Assembly (NCBI RefSeq): GCF_001940455.1
Contig: NZ_MKQR01000002.1
Span: 124,001 to 188,000 of the forward strand
Source of the DNA: Actinokineospora bangkokensis
Lineage (GTDB): Bacteria > Actinomycetota > Actinomycetes > Mycobacteriales > Pseudonocardiaceae
DNA length: 64,000 nucleotides
Direction: 5' to 3'
Of the stretch, positions 33,343 to 40,872 are shown piece by piece. How positions within the stretch are numbered: the stretch's first letter is position 1; every line of letters starts with the position of its first letter. Under the pieces are notes generated by a model, which saw only the letters and a program-made list of their open reading frames with translations, was not told the origin of the DNA and ran no database searches. The position numbers and the translations under genes were made by a program.

Positions 33343-34119
33343 TCAGGCGGGGGTGGGGGTGAGGGTGGCGACGGCCTTGGGGACGTTGTTGACGCAGAGG
33401 GCGTCGACGCCCGCGGCGAGGAGGGTTCGGGCGAACTTGAGGGTGGGGCACCAGGCCAGGAACTCGCGGCCGCTGGCGTGGACGGTGTCGACGACGTAGT
33501 CGAGGGGGCGCAGGAGGGCTGCCTCGTCCTCCTCCTTGGCGTGCAGGGAGCCCCAGTGGGGGGCCAGGACCTGCACGTCGAGGTGGGCGGCGGCGGCGAC
33601 GGCCTGGTCGATGGGGAACTCCAGCCAGGTGAGCAGGCCGCGGGGGACGTCGGGGGCCAGCTCCTTGGCGATGTCGAGGGCGCCCGCGTCGAAGGAGCTG
33701 ATGAGGGTGGGGCGGGTCTTGGCGGTGCGGCGGGCGGTGGCGGCGAGGCGGCCCATGGTGGAGAGGGGGCGGGTGCGGGTGGCGTCCTCCATGGAGGTCT
33801 TGACGTCGAAGTCGACGCCGACCGCGGTGGGGAGGGCCTCCAGGAGGTGGTCGAGGCGCAGGGTGCCGCGGGCCTCGGCCTCGGCGCCGGTGAGGTCGGC
33901 GTAGAAGGCGCCGTCGGGGGCCGCCGGGTTGTGGGCGACCACCAGGGTGTCGTCGGCCGTGCGGCGGACGTCGACCTCGACCCAGTCGACGCCCGCGGCC
34001 GCGGCGGCGAGGAAGGAGGCCAGGGAGTTCTCCTCGTGGCCCGCGACCACGCCGCGGCCGCAGCCGCGGTGCCCCAGGAGAACCGGCCTGGGCCCGAACA
34101 CCGATCCGTTGCCGTCCAT
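33343..34119 (-). CDS. glycerophosphodiester phosphodiesterase family protein
   Basis: A 258-residue GDPD-type TIM barrel. The start VLLGHRGCGRGVVAGHEENSLASFLAAAAAGVDWVEVDVRRTADDTLVVAHNP contains the HRG...E..ENS...F and E.D....D......H pattern that makes up the metal and catalytic site. The C-terminal LAWCPTLKFARTLLAAGVDALCVNNVPKAV is the typical end of the barrel. There is no signal peptide, so it probably acts inside the cell on glycerol- or polyol-phosphodiesters. It follows the nucleotidyltransferase gene by 37 nt; that gap contains a GC-rich hairpin (34120-34150). Confidence 0.88.
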   Translation of the reverse strand: MDGNGSVFGPRPVLLGHRGCGRGVVAGHEENSLASFLAAAAAGVDWVEVDVRRTADDTLVVAHNPAAPDGAFYADLTGAEAEARGTLRLDHLLEALPTAVGVDFDVKTSMEDATRTRPLSTMGRLAATARRTAKTRPTLISSFDAGALDIAKELAPDVPRGLLTWLEFPIDQAVAAAAHLDVQVLAPHWGSLHAKEEDEAALLRPLDYVVDTVHASGREFLAWCPTLKFARTLLAAGVDALCVNNVPKAVATLTPTPA

Positions 34120-34156
34120 AGCGCGCCGCCACCCACCGGCGCGGCGCGCTGCGGCG

Positions 34157-34882
34157 CTACGCGGCGGACGTGACGGTCTTGCCCACCTCCACGTTCGCAC
34201 GTTCGAGGTCGCCTGCGAAGTCCACCTCCACCACGAAGTGCGCGGAGATGTCCAGCGCCTCCACCAGCAGCCCACCAGCCCCGATCGCGGACTCGATGCC
34301 GCGCTCGAAGTAGTCGGTGTCGGTGCACGCCTCCAGGTGCTCGACGAGCACCCCCAGGTCCGGGGGAGCGATGTAGTTGATGCCGACGGCCTCACCGAGA
34401 CCGCCGACCACCGATTTTGACAGCTCGGCGATGAACCCGTCCGGTGAAGCGGTGTACTTCACCTCCTCCTCGCCCACGGCGGCGGTGTTGACGCAGACGA
34501 ACGAGCGGCCGCGGGCGATGGCGGCGCGCACCGGGTCGAGCAGCGCGGGGTCGAACACGACGTCGCCGTTGAGCCACAGCACGCCGCCGTCGCCGGGCTT
34601 GCGGACGGCCTTGAGCAGGCTCTTCGCGGTGTTGGTGTGCTGGTAGCGCTCGTTGTAGGCGAACCGGGCGTCCGGGGCGGCGGCCATCACCTGCGCGGCC
34701 TCGAAGCCGACGACGATGGTCGGGTCGAACCCGTCGGGGCCGAAGGCGGCGGTGAGGTTGTCCAGCTGCTGCTGCAGGATCGAGCGCCCGTCGACCAGGG
34801 GGGTCAGCGGCTTGGGCTTGGGCATGCCCAGGCGGGTGCCCATGCCCGCGGCCAGGATCACGACTCGCTGTCGGTGGTTCAC
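34157..34882 (-). CDS. nucleotidyltransferase, MobA/IspD/GT-A-like
   Basis: A 241-residue NTP-transferase. The nucleotide loop RVVILAAGMGTRLGMPKPKPLTPLVDGRSILQQQLDNL and the later WLNGDVVFDP (metal-binding Asp) are typical of enzymes that activate sugars, polyols or choline phosphate as NDP/CDP derivatives. VCVNTAAVGEEEVKYTASPDGFIAELSK resembles the LicC/CTP:phosphocholine or CTP:polyol-phosphate branch. The exact substrate cannot be read off. GTG 34882 overlaps the stop of the CDP-glycerol transferase-like gene by 4 nt, which suggests it makes the donor for that enzyme. Confidence 0.85.
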   Translation of the reverse strand: MNHRQRVVILAAGMGTRLGMPKPKPLTPLVDGRSILQQQLDNLTAAFGPDGFDPTIVVGFEAAQVMAAAPDARFAYNERYQHTNTAKSLLKAVRKPGDGGVLWLNGDVVFDPALLDPVRAAIARGRSFVCVNTAAVGEEEVKYTASPDGFIAELSKSVVGGLGEAVGINYIAPPDLGVLVEHLEACTDTDYFERGIESAIGAGGLLVEALDISAHFVVEVDFAGDLERANVEVGKTVTSAA

Positions 34883-36135
34883 GCCGACCTCCCCGGTGCG
34901 CTCGCGCGGCCGTCCGCCAGCGCCGCCAGGCAGGCGTCGCGCAGGGCCGCTGTCTCGGTGATGGCGGCCAGGAACCGGGTGGTGGACTCACCCGGGCCCA
35001 GGTCGCCGAAGTAGCCGCGCCTGGCGGCGTGCCGGTCGCCGCGACGGGTGTCGTCGGCCAGCCGGGCGGTCAGGGTCGCCGTCAGGTCGGCGATGGTGGA
35101 GCTGTCGACGACGTCCGCGGCGGCGGCCACGGGGGCCTCGCGCAGCAGCCGGTCGCGGTCGTCGTACCGGTCCGCGATGAACATCGGCTGGTCGACGCGC
35201 AGGTAGAGGAAGTCCAGGCCGACCGAGGACACGTCGGTGACGATGAGGTCGCAGCCGGGGAACACCGCGAGGATGTCGCCGGTGGCGTGCACCTGGTGGC
35301 CCGCGTCCGGGTCGAGGCGGGCGGCGGCCTCCACCAGGCGCACCACCTCGCGGTGCGCCTCGGCCACCGAGGGCAGCGGGCTCACCGGCACGCGCGGGTG
35401 CGGCTTGTAGACCACCCGGGTGCCCGGCACCGCCAGCGCCGCGGCCACGACGCGGGGGCCGAGCACGTCGACGGAGGTGTAGTTGTTCGAGGCGTTCTCG
35501 CCCTCCCAGGTGGGGGCGTAGAGGATCGTGCGCCGCCCGCTCGGCGCCAGCAGCGGCTGCGGGCGCAGGTCCAGCTGCGGGCGGCCGACGGGCACGAGCT
35601 TGGCCTCGTCGAAGCCGATCAGCGCGGCGCGGTGGCGGGCGACGGCGTTGGGACCGGCGACGAACACCCGGTCGTAGGCCTTCACCTGGTTGGAGACCAT
35701 GCACACCTTGTCGGACTCGCCGTGGTTGACGTGCACGTGCAGCACCCGCCGCTGCATCAGCGAGTGGAAGTTGTGCACCGAGTTGTTGACGTAAACGGCG
35801 ACCTTGAAGTCGCTGGTCTCGTACAGCTCCACCAGGTCGGGGAACGACGGCGCCAGCACCACCCGCAGCGCGGTGAGCCCGGCCAGCTCCGCGGCGGTGC
35901 GCTCGTTGCGGGTGATGACCACGGTGGGGTGGTGGGCGTCGAGCAGCTCGAACACCGGCAGCCACTGTTTGAGCTGGTAGAGCTTGCGCGGGTCGTCGGC
36001 GAAGTACACGGCGACCTCGCCGGGCACCGGTTCGCCTGGGGTGTAGCCGGACGGCACCGGCCCCCCGGGGGAGTCCAGGAGCCGGTGCGGGTCCGCACTG
36101 GTCCTGGTTGTCCTGCGACGACCGAACAAGCGCAT
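34879..36135 (-). CDS. CDP-glycerol glycerophosphotransferase (TagF-like) family protein
   Basis: A 418-residue glycerophosphotransferase-type enzyme of the family that builds teichoic-acid-like polyol-phosphate chains from CDP-activated donors. The core reads RVLHVHVNHGESDKVCMVSNQVKAYDRVFVAGPNAVARHRAAL, then RRTILYAPTWEGENASNNYTSV (the APTW signature) and VYKPHPRVPVSPLP, then GCDLIVTDVSSVGLDFLYLRVDQPMFI (the DVSS segment with its catalytic acid). The first ~40 residues are basic and Pro-rich with no membrane helix. With the nucleotidyltransferase and GDPD genes downstream it suggests synthesis and trimming of a polyol-phosphate glycopolymer or phosphoglycolipid (inference). Confidence 0.88.
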   Translation of the reverse strand: MRLFGRRRTTRTSADPHRLLDSPGGPVPSGYTPGEPVPGEVAVYFADDPRKLYQLKQWLPVFELLDAHHPTVVITRNERTAAELAGLTALRVVLAPSFPDLVELYETSDFKVAVYVNNSVHNFHSLMQRRVLHVHVNHGESDKVCMVSNQVKAYDRVFVAGPNAVARHRAALIGFDEAKLVPVGRPQLDLRPQPLLAPSGRRTILYAPTWEGENASNNYTSVDVLGPRVVAAALAVPGTRVVYKPHPRVPVSPLPSVAEAHREVVRLVEAAARLDPDAGHQVHATGDILAVFPGCDLIVTDVSSVGLDFLYLRVDQPMFIADRYDDRDRLLREAPVAAAADVVDSSTIADLTATLTARLADDTRRGDRHAARRGYFGDLGPGESTTRFLAAITETAALRDACLAALADGRASAPGRSA

Positions 36136-36486
36136 GCGGCAGCCCCTCCTCCGGGGTCGTGCGGGTACGCGCCAGCGCAGCAGGGACCGGCTGGTCGCGA
36201 AAGGGTGGGGTGAACGGTCGTCCGGCTGTCAGGCGCGGGGCCGTGCCCGGACATTGTCACCCCCGGCACACCTGTTGGCCAAGTGGGGTACGGGCGAGAG
36301 AAACCAACTATTTACCGTTCCCCACCCGTTCCGGGGACCGGTTCGCGCGCACTACCGGACCCGGGGCGGTCGCGGGAAGCCCGGTGAGCGCATCGATACG
36401 ACCCGGCAACAAGGGCCCGGGTTCGGAAACCGCCCGCTGTTCCGGGGGAAACGCGCTGGTCATCGGCGGCGCCTGTACTTGGTGCC
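36136..36486. other. divergent intergenic region between the TagF-like and Nit1C-type genes
   Basis: About 350 nt without a gene, separating two divergent operons. It contains the only AT-rich patch nearby (AACTATTTACCG at about 36306-36317), a likely place for promoters. Short open frames here lack codon bias and ribosome-binding sites. No clear inverted repeat larger than 8 bp was noticed. Confidence 0.5.
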
Positions 36487-36777
36487 ATGCCGGAGATGTT
36501 CTTCACCGTGCGGTGGCCGGACGGCTCGGCGCAGCGGTGCTACTCGCCCTCGCTGGTGGTCGAGGACTACCTCGCGCCGGGCAGCAGCTACCCCGTCGCC
36601 GACTTCGTCGAGCGTAGCTGCGCGGCGCTGCGCGCGGGCTCCGAGCGGGTCCGCGCCAAGTACGGGTTCGGGTGCGCCAACGCCCTGGCCCAGGTCGAGG
36701 ACATCCTGGCGCGGGCAGCGGCGCTCGCGGACACCCACCGTGCGGGACACGTGACGATCGAGGGGTTCGAGCGATGA
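36487..36777 (+). CDS. MSMEG_0570-type nitrogen-starvation response protein
   Basis: A 96-residue protein matching the MSMEG_0570 family of the Nit1C cluster: MPEMFFTVRWPDGSAQRCYSPSLVVEDYLAPGSSYPVADFVERSCAALRAGSERVRAKYGFGCANALAQ. The short beta hairpin opening and the YSPS...V.dy...g..Y....F...s..al..AseRV..k.Gf.C..A pattern are characteristic. The family has no known activity. It is the first gene of the cluster and overlaps the flavoprotein gene by 4 nt (ATGA), a pairing usual in these clusters. Confidence 0.85.
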   Translation: MPEMFFTVRWPDGSAQRCYSPSLVVEDYLAPGSSYPVADFVERSCAALRAGSERVRAKYGFGCANALAQVEDILARAAALADTHRAGHVTIEGFER

Positions 36778-38135
36778 GCAGGCTGGTGCCGGTGCCGGGT
36801 GGGGACCTCGACGGTCTGCACCGCTCGGTCGTGGTGGTGGGCGGCGGGCAGGCGGGGCTCTCGATGAGCCACTGCCTCACCCAGCGGGGGGTGGACCACC
36901 TCGTGCTGGAGAAGGGGGAGCTGGCGAACGAGTGGCGCGACCGGCGCTGGGACTCGTTCTGCCTGGTGACCCCGAACTGGCAGTGCGCCCTGCCCGGCTT
37001 CCCCTACGACGGGGTCGACCCGGGCGGGTTCATGCTGCGCGACGAGATCGTCGACTACCTGCGCCGCTACGCCGAGTCGTTCCGGCCGCCGCTGGTGGAG
37101 GGCGTCGAGGTGACCCGGCTGCGCGTGGACGGCGAGGGCCGGTTCACCGTGCGGACGCCCGCGGGCACCCTCACCGCCGATCAGGTGGTGGTGGCGACCG
37201 GTCCCTACCAGGTGCCGCTCACCCCGCGCGTCGCGGAGCGCTTCCCCGACGGCGTGGCGCAGGTGCACTCGTCGGCCTACAAGAACCCCGACCAGCTGCC
37301 CGGGGGTGCCGTGCTCGTGGTCGGCACCGGCCAGTCCGGCTGCCAGATCGCCGAAGACCTCCACCTGGCCGGGCGGCGGGTGCACCTGGCCACCGGGTCG
37401 GCGCCGCGCGTGGCCCGCCGCTACCGCGGCCGCGACGTCGTCGACTGGCTGGAGGACATGGGCTACTACCGGCGCTCGATCGACGAGTTCGACGACGCCG
37501 ACGCGGTGCGGATGCGCGCCAACCACTACGTCACCGGCCGCGACGGCGGGCGCGACATCGACCTGCGCGCGTTCGCCGCGCAGGGCATGGTGCTGCACGG
37601 CAGGCTGGCCGGGGTGCGCGACGGCGTCGTCGAGTTCGGCGCCGACCTGCGCCGCAACCTCGACGCGGCGGACGCGGTGTCGGAGTCCATCAAGGACAGC
37701 TGCGACTCCTGGATCGCGAAGAACGGCATCGACGCGCCGGAGGAGGCCCGCTACGTCCCGGTGTGGGAGCCCGAGCACGACGGTCCGACCACTGTGGACC
37801 TGGCGGCGGAGGGAATCACGTCCGTGGTGTGGTGCACCGGTTTTGGCCGCGACAACCGGTGGATCGACCTGCCGGTGTTCGACGGCCGCGGCTACCCGGC
37901 CCACCACCGCGGCGAGACCAGCTTCCCCGGCCTGTACTTCCTGGGCCTGCCCTGGCAGTGGACGTGGGGGTCCGGGCGCTTCTGCGGGGTCGCCCAGGAC
38001 GCCGAACACCTCGCTGAGCAGATCACCCGCAAGCGCCTGCGCGGCAACGACTTCGAGGTGCCGTGGCTGTCCGGCACGCCGGTGACCACCTACCCCGGCG
38101 CGGACGAGTGGATCGCCCCGCGCACGGTCGCGTAA
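36774..38135 (+). CDS. MSMEG_0569-type flavin-dependent oxidoreductase
   Basis: A 453-residue FAD enzyme of the flavin monooxygenase-like type. The FAD site is SVVVVGGGQAGLSMSHCLTQRGVDHLVLEKGELANEWRDRRWDSF. The NADPH site is GAVLVVGTGQSGCQIAEDLHLAGRRVHLATG. GLYFLGLPWQWTWGSGRFCGVAQDAEHLAEQI is the C-terminal flavin segment. These enzymes are a fixed part of Nit1C-type clusters and probably oxidise a nitrogen-containing intermediate; the substrate is unknown. A 130-nt gap with a palindrome follows before the next gene. Confidence 0.9.
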   Translation: MSRLVPVPGGDLDGLHRSVVVVGGGQAGLSMSHCLTQRGVDHLVLEKGELANEWRDRRWDSFCLVTPNWQCALPGFPYDGVDPGGFMLRDEIVDYLRRYAESFRPPLVEGVEVTRLRVDGEGRFTVRTPAGTLTADQVVVATGPYQVPLTPRVAERFPDGVAQVHSSAYKNPDQLPGGAVLVVGTGQSGCQIAEDLHLAGRRVHLATGSAPRVARRYRGRDVVDWLEDMGYYRRSIDEFDDADAVRMRANHYVTGRDGGRDIDLRAFAAQGMVLHGRLAGVRDGVVEFGADLRRNLDAADAVSESIKDSCDSWIAKNGIDAPEEARYVPVWEPEHDGPTTVDLAAEGITSVVWCTGFGRDNRWIDLPVFDGRGYPAHHRGETSFPGLYFLGLPWQWTWGSGRFCGVAQDAEHLAEQITRKRLRGNDFEVPWLSGTPVTTYPGADEWIAPRTVA

Positions 38136-38211
38136 AGCTGTTCACGTTGTGCCGCAATGCTTTTGGCGGTTCTCGCCACGCCCCACCCATGTCATCCACC
38201 GGCAACAAAAG

Positions 38212-38222
38212 ACACGTCGTGT
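38212..38222. promoter_or_regulatory. short palindrome upstream of the amidohydrolase gene
   Basis: ACACG (38212-38216) and CGTGT (38218-38222) form a 5-bp inverted repeat around T in the 130-nt gap within the cluster. The gap is less GC-rich than its surroundings. It could mark an internal promoter and operator. Confidence 0.3.
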
Positions 38223-38265
38223 TGTTCCGCCGGGAATCGTTCGGACACCGCCGGGAGGTGGACTC

Positions 38266-39099
38266 ATGGCCATGACCAGCCGCTGGGTAGCCGACGCGCA
38301 CCGCCACCTCGGGGTGCTGCCCGCCTACCCGTTCTACGGCGGACCGCCCATCAACGCCGACCTCGGGGCGCGGGCCACGGTCGACGAGCTGATCGCGGAC
38401 CTCGACGCCGAGGGCGTCGAGCGGGCGCTGGTGATCCCCAACTACGGGGTGCCGGACCCGGATGTCGCCTTCGGGTTCAACGAGCTGGTCGTCGAGGCCG
38501 CGGGCCGCGACGAGCGCGTCCGCGCCGCGCTGTGGACCTCGCCCAAGCCGGGCGACCACGACCGCAACACCGCCGCGCTCGCCCTGGCGGGCGAGACCGG
38601 GGTGCGGGCGCTCAAGACCAGCTTCCTGCTCGGTGGTCGGCCCACCGACCCCGAGTGCAAGCCCGAGATCGACCGGATCTTCCACACCGCCAAGGAGCAC
38701 GGCTTAGTCGTGCACGTGCACACCTCGCCGGGGTCGGCCTCCGACATCGACGAGGTGGGCACCCTGGTGCAGACCTACGGCGACGAGGTCGACATCCACC
38801 TGGTGCACTTCGGCGGCGGGATGTCCGGGCACATGAAGCTCGTCGGCGGTCGCTTCTTCGACTGGATCGCCGCGGGCAAGCGCGTGTACACCGACCTGTC
38901 CTGGGCCATCGGCTTCGCCCCGCGCTGGCTGGCCGAGGAGATCTCCCGGCGCGGCATCGGCCACGACCGGGTGCTCTTCGCCAGCGACCAGCCCTGGGGC
39001 GACTTCGCCGGGGAGTACCACAAGCTCGCCGCCGCGACCGGGGACGGCGAACTGGCCGACCTGGTCTTCCGCGACACCTTCGCGCGCCTCTACGCGTGA
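38266..39099 (+). CDS. amidohydrolase-family TIM-barrel protein in the Nit1C-type cluster
   Basis: A 277-residue protein of the amidohydrolase_2 (ACMSD-like) type. Metal-ligand candidates are the N-terminal VADAHRHLG (D-x-H-x-H replaced by DAHRH), the central VHVHTSPGSASDIDEVG and VDIHLVHFGGGM histidines, and DRVLFASDQPWGDF near the end (final Asp). It probably hydrolyses a C-N bond or decarboxylates. ATG 38266 is chosen because GGGAGG lies about 7 nt upstream; the frame extends upstream to 38149 without coding character. Its neighbours suggest action on a product or precursor of the pathway. Confidence 0.85.
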   Translation: MAMTSRWVADAHRHLGVLPAYPFYGGPPINADLGARATVDELIADLDAEGVERALVIPNYGVPDPDVAFGFNELVVEAAGRDERVRAALWTSPKPGDHDRNTAALALAGETGVRALKTSFLLGGRPTDPECKPEIDRIFHTAKEHGLVVHVHTSPGSASDIDEVGTLVQTYGDEVDIHLVHFGGGMSGHMKLVGGRFFDWIAAGKRVYTDLSWAIGFAPRWLAEEISRRGIGHDRVLFASDQPWGDFAGEYHKLAAATGDGELADLVFRDTFARLYA

Positions 39100-39193
39100 A
39101 GCGGCACCACCCCGCACCACCCGCCACACCCCTCACCACCCAGCTCACCCTCACCACCGCAACGCACACCGCAACGGCAAGGAGAACGCTGCC

Positions 39194-39706
39194 ATGGCTG
39201 ACCTGACCGAGCTCGAGCAGCAGAGCCTCGACGAGATCCCGCACCCCTCGCTGCCCGACGGCTCGAACATCTACGGCGGCACGAAGGTCTTCCCCGATTA
39301 CCAGGCCGAGCCGGGCCAGTCCTACTTCACCCTGGTGCACGGCATCGCGCACGAGTCCTCGGTGAGCTTCGTGGCGATCCTGCAGGCGACCAGGGCGCTG
39401 CGCAAGGGCTTCGAGTCCGCCATCTACTTCTACGGCCCCGGCGCGATGAACGCCATGGCCACCCGCGGCTTCCCCACCACCGGCAACTCCGCCTTCCCGG
39501 GCGAGCACAACATCAACGACTCGCTGAAGACCTTCATCAAGGAGGGCGGCAAGGTCTACGCCTGCCGCTTCGGCCTGTCGCTGCACGGCCTGCGCGAGGA
39601 GGACCTCATCGAGGGCGTCATCCCCACGCACCCGCTGGACGTGCAGGACGCGCTCATCCACTACGCCCGCAAGGGCGCGATCATCAACTCCACCTACATG
39701 TGGTGA
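39194..39706 (+). CDS. MSMEG_0572/Sll0783-type nitrogen-starvation response protein
   Basis: A 170-residue protein matching the MSMEG_0572/Sll0783 family: HPSLPDGSNIYGGTKVFPDYQAEPGQSYFTLVHGIAHESSVSFVAILQATRALRKGFESAIYFYGPGAMN, then GFPTTGNSAFPGEHNINDSLKTFIKEGGKVYACRFGLSLHGL. The fold is probably DsrE-like. In cyanobacteria members are strongly induced by nitrogen starvation. The catalytic role is not known; a conserved Cys (YACRFG) is present. An AAGGAG ribosome-binding site precedes ATG 39194. Confidence 0.92.
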   Translation: MADLTELEQQSLDEIPHPSLPDGSNIYGGTKVFPDYQAEPGQSYFTLVHGIAHESSVSFVAILQATRALRKGFESAIYFYGPGAMNAMATRGFPTTGNSAFPGEHNINDSLKTFIKEGGKVYACRFGLSLHGLREEDLIEGVIPTHPLDVQDALIHYARKGAIINSTYMW

Positions 39707-39782
39707 CCGGGTGGCGGTGGGCGCGGGCGACCGCGCCCACCGCCGGGACCGGGGTCGACCCCCGGGGAACAAGGAGCCGCAC

Positions 39783-40868
39783 GTGAGCATCGAGACCACC
39801 CAGGACGCCGCCACCACCCCGTTCGCCACCCGCGTCGACCTCGCCCTGCTCGGCGCCCGCGTCGACGCGCCGGTGTCGCGCAGCAAGGGCGCGGGCCCCA
39901 GCGACGACGGCCACGTCGTGCTGGACGGCGCGAACGCCACCCTCCCGACCAACCCGGACTCGCCCTACTCGGTGCGCGGCGGCCGGGTCTTCCGCGGCAC
40001 CCTCGACCTCGGGCTCAGCGTGGAACCCGTGCGCAGGCCGAAGTTCTACGACCTGAGCACCGCCGACGGCACCCGCTACGACAAGATCGCCCTGCTGCAC
40101 GGCCGCGACGTGCTCGCCACGACCGTCGTGCAGACCTGCATCCGCTACGCCGAGGACCTGCGCTGCAAGTTCTGCGCCATCGAGGAATCGCTGCGCAACG
40201 GCGACACCATCGCCGCCAAGACCCCCGCGCAGCTGGCCGAGGTCGCGGAGGCCGCCGTGCGGCTCGACGGCGTCAAGCAGATGGTGATGACCACCGGCAC
40301 CACCGCCGGGGCCGACCGCGGCGCCCGGCCGCTGGTGCGCTGCGTGAAGGCCGTGCTCGACGCCGTGCCGGGACTGCCGGTGCAGGTGCAGATCGAGCCC
40401 CCGCGCGACCTGTCGGTCATCCAGGAGCTCAAGGACGCGGGCGCCACCTCCATCGGCATCCACGTCGAGTCGCTGGACGACCGCGTCCGCGCCGAGTGGA
40501 TGCCCTCCAAGGGCCTGATCCCGATGGCCGAGTACGAGGCGGCCTGGGACGAGGCCGTGCGCGCGTTCGGCCGCAACAAGGTCTCCACCTACCTGCTCAT
40601 CGGCCTCGGCGACGACCCGGACGAGCTGGTCGCGGGCGCCGGGCGGCTCATCGACCGCGGCGTCTACCCGTTCGTCGTGCCGTTCCGGCCGATGCTGGGC
40701 ACCCTCGCCCGCCGCGACGGCGCCACCGCGCCCAGCCCCGAGCTGGTGCGCGAGGTGACCCTGCGGGTGGCCGCGCTGCTGCGCGCCGCCGCGATGACCG
40801 GCGCCGACCAGGGCGCCGGGTGCGCGGCCTGCGGGGCGTGCAGCGTGCTCTCGGCGGCGGGGGGCTGA
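39783..40868 (+). CDS. MSMEG_0568-type radical SAM protein
   Basis: A 361-residue radical SAM enzyme. The cluster-binding cysteines are C119, C128 and C131 (QTCIRYAEDLRCKFCAIEE), spaced Cx8Cx2C rather than the usual Cx3Cx2C; this spacing is known for other divergent families. The barrel continues through VQIEPPRDLSVIQELKDAGATSIGIHVESLDDRV. A C-terminal CAACGAC (C347, C350, C353) adds a Cx2Cx2C motif that may hold an extra Fe-S cluster or metal. The GTG at 39783 follows AAGGAG by about 7 nt. In Nit1C-type clusters it is the central catalyst for an unidentified product. Confidence 0.9.
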   Translation: MSIETTQDAATTPFATRVDLALLGARVDAPVSRSKGAGPSDDGHVVLDGANATLPTNPDSPYSVRGGRVFRGTLDLGLSVEPVRRPKFYDLSTADGTRYDKIALLHGRDVLATTVVQTCIRYAEDLRCKFCAIEESLRNGDTIAAKTPAQLAEVAEAAVRLDGVKQMVMTTGTTAGADRGARPLVRCVKAVLDAVPGLPVQVQIEPPRDLSVIQELKDAGATSIGIHVESLDDRVRAEWMPSKGLIPMAEYEAAWDEAVRAFGRNKVSTYLLIGLGDDPDELVAGAGRLIDRGVYPFVVPFRPMLGTLARRDGATAPSPELVREVTLRVAALLRAAAMTGADQGAGCAACGACSVLSAAGG

Positions 40869-40872
40869 GCCG

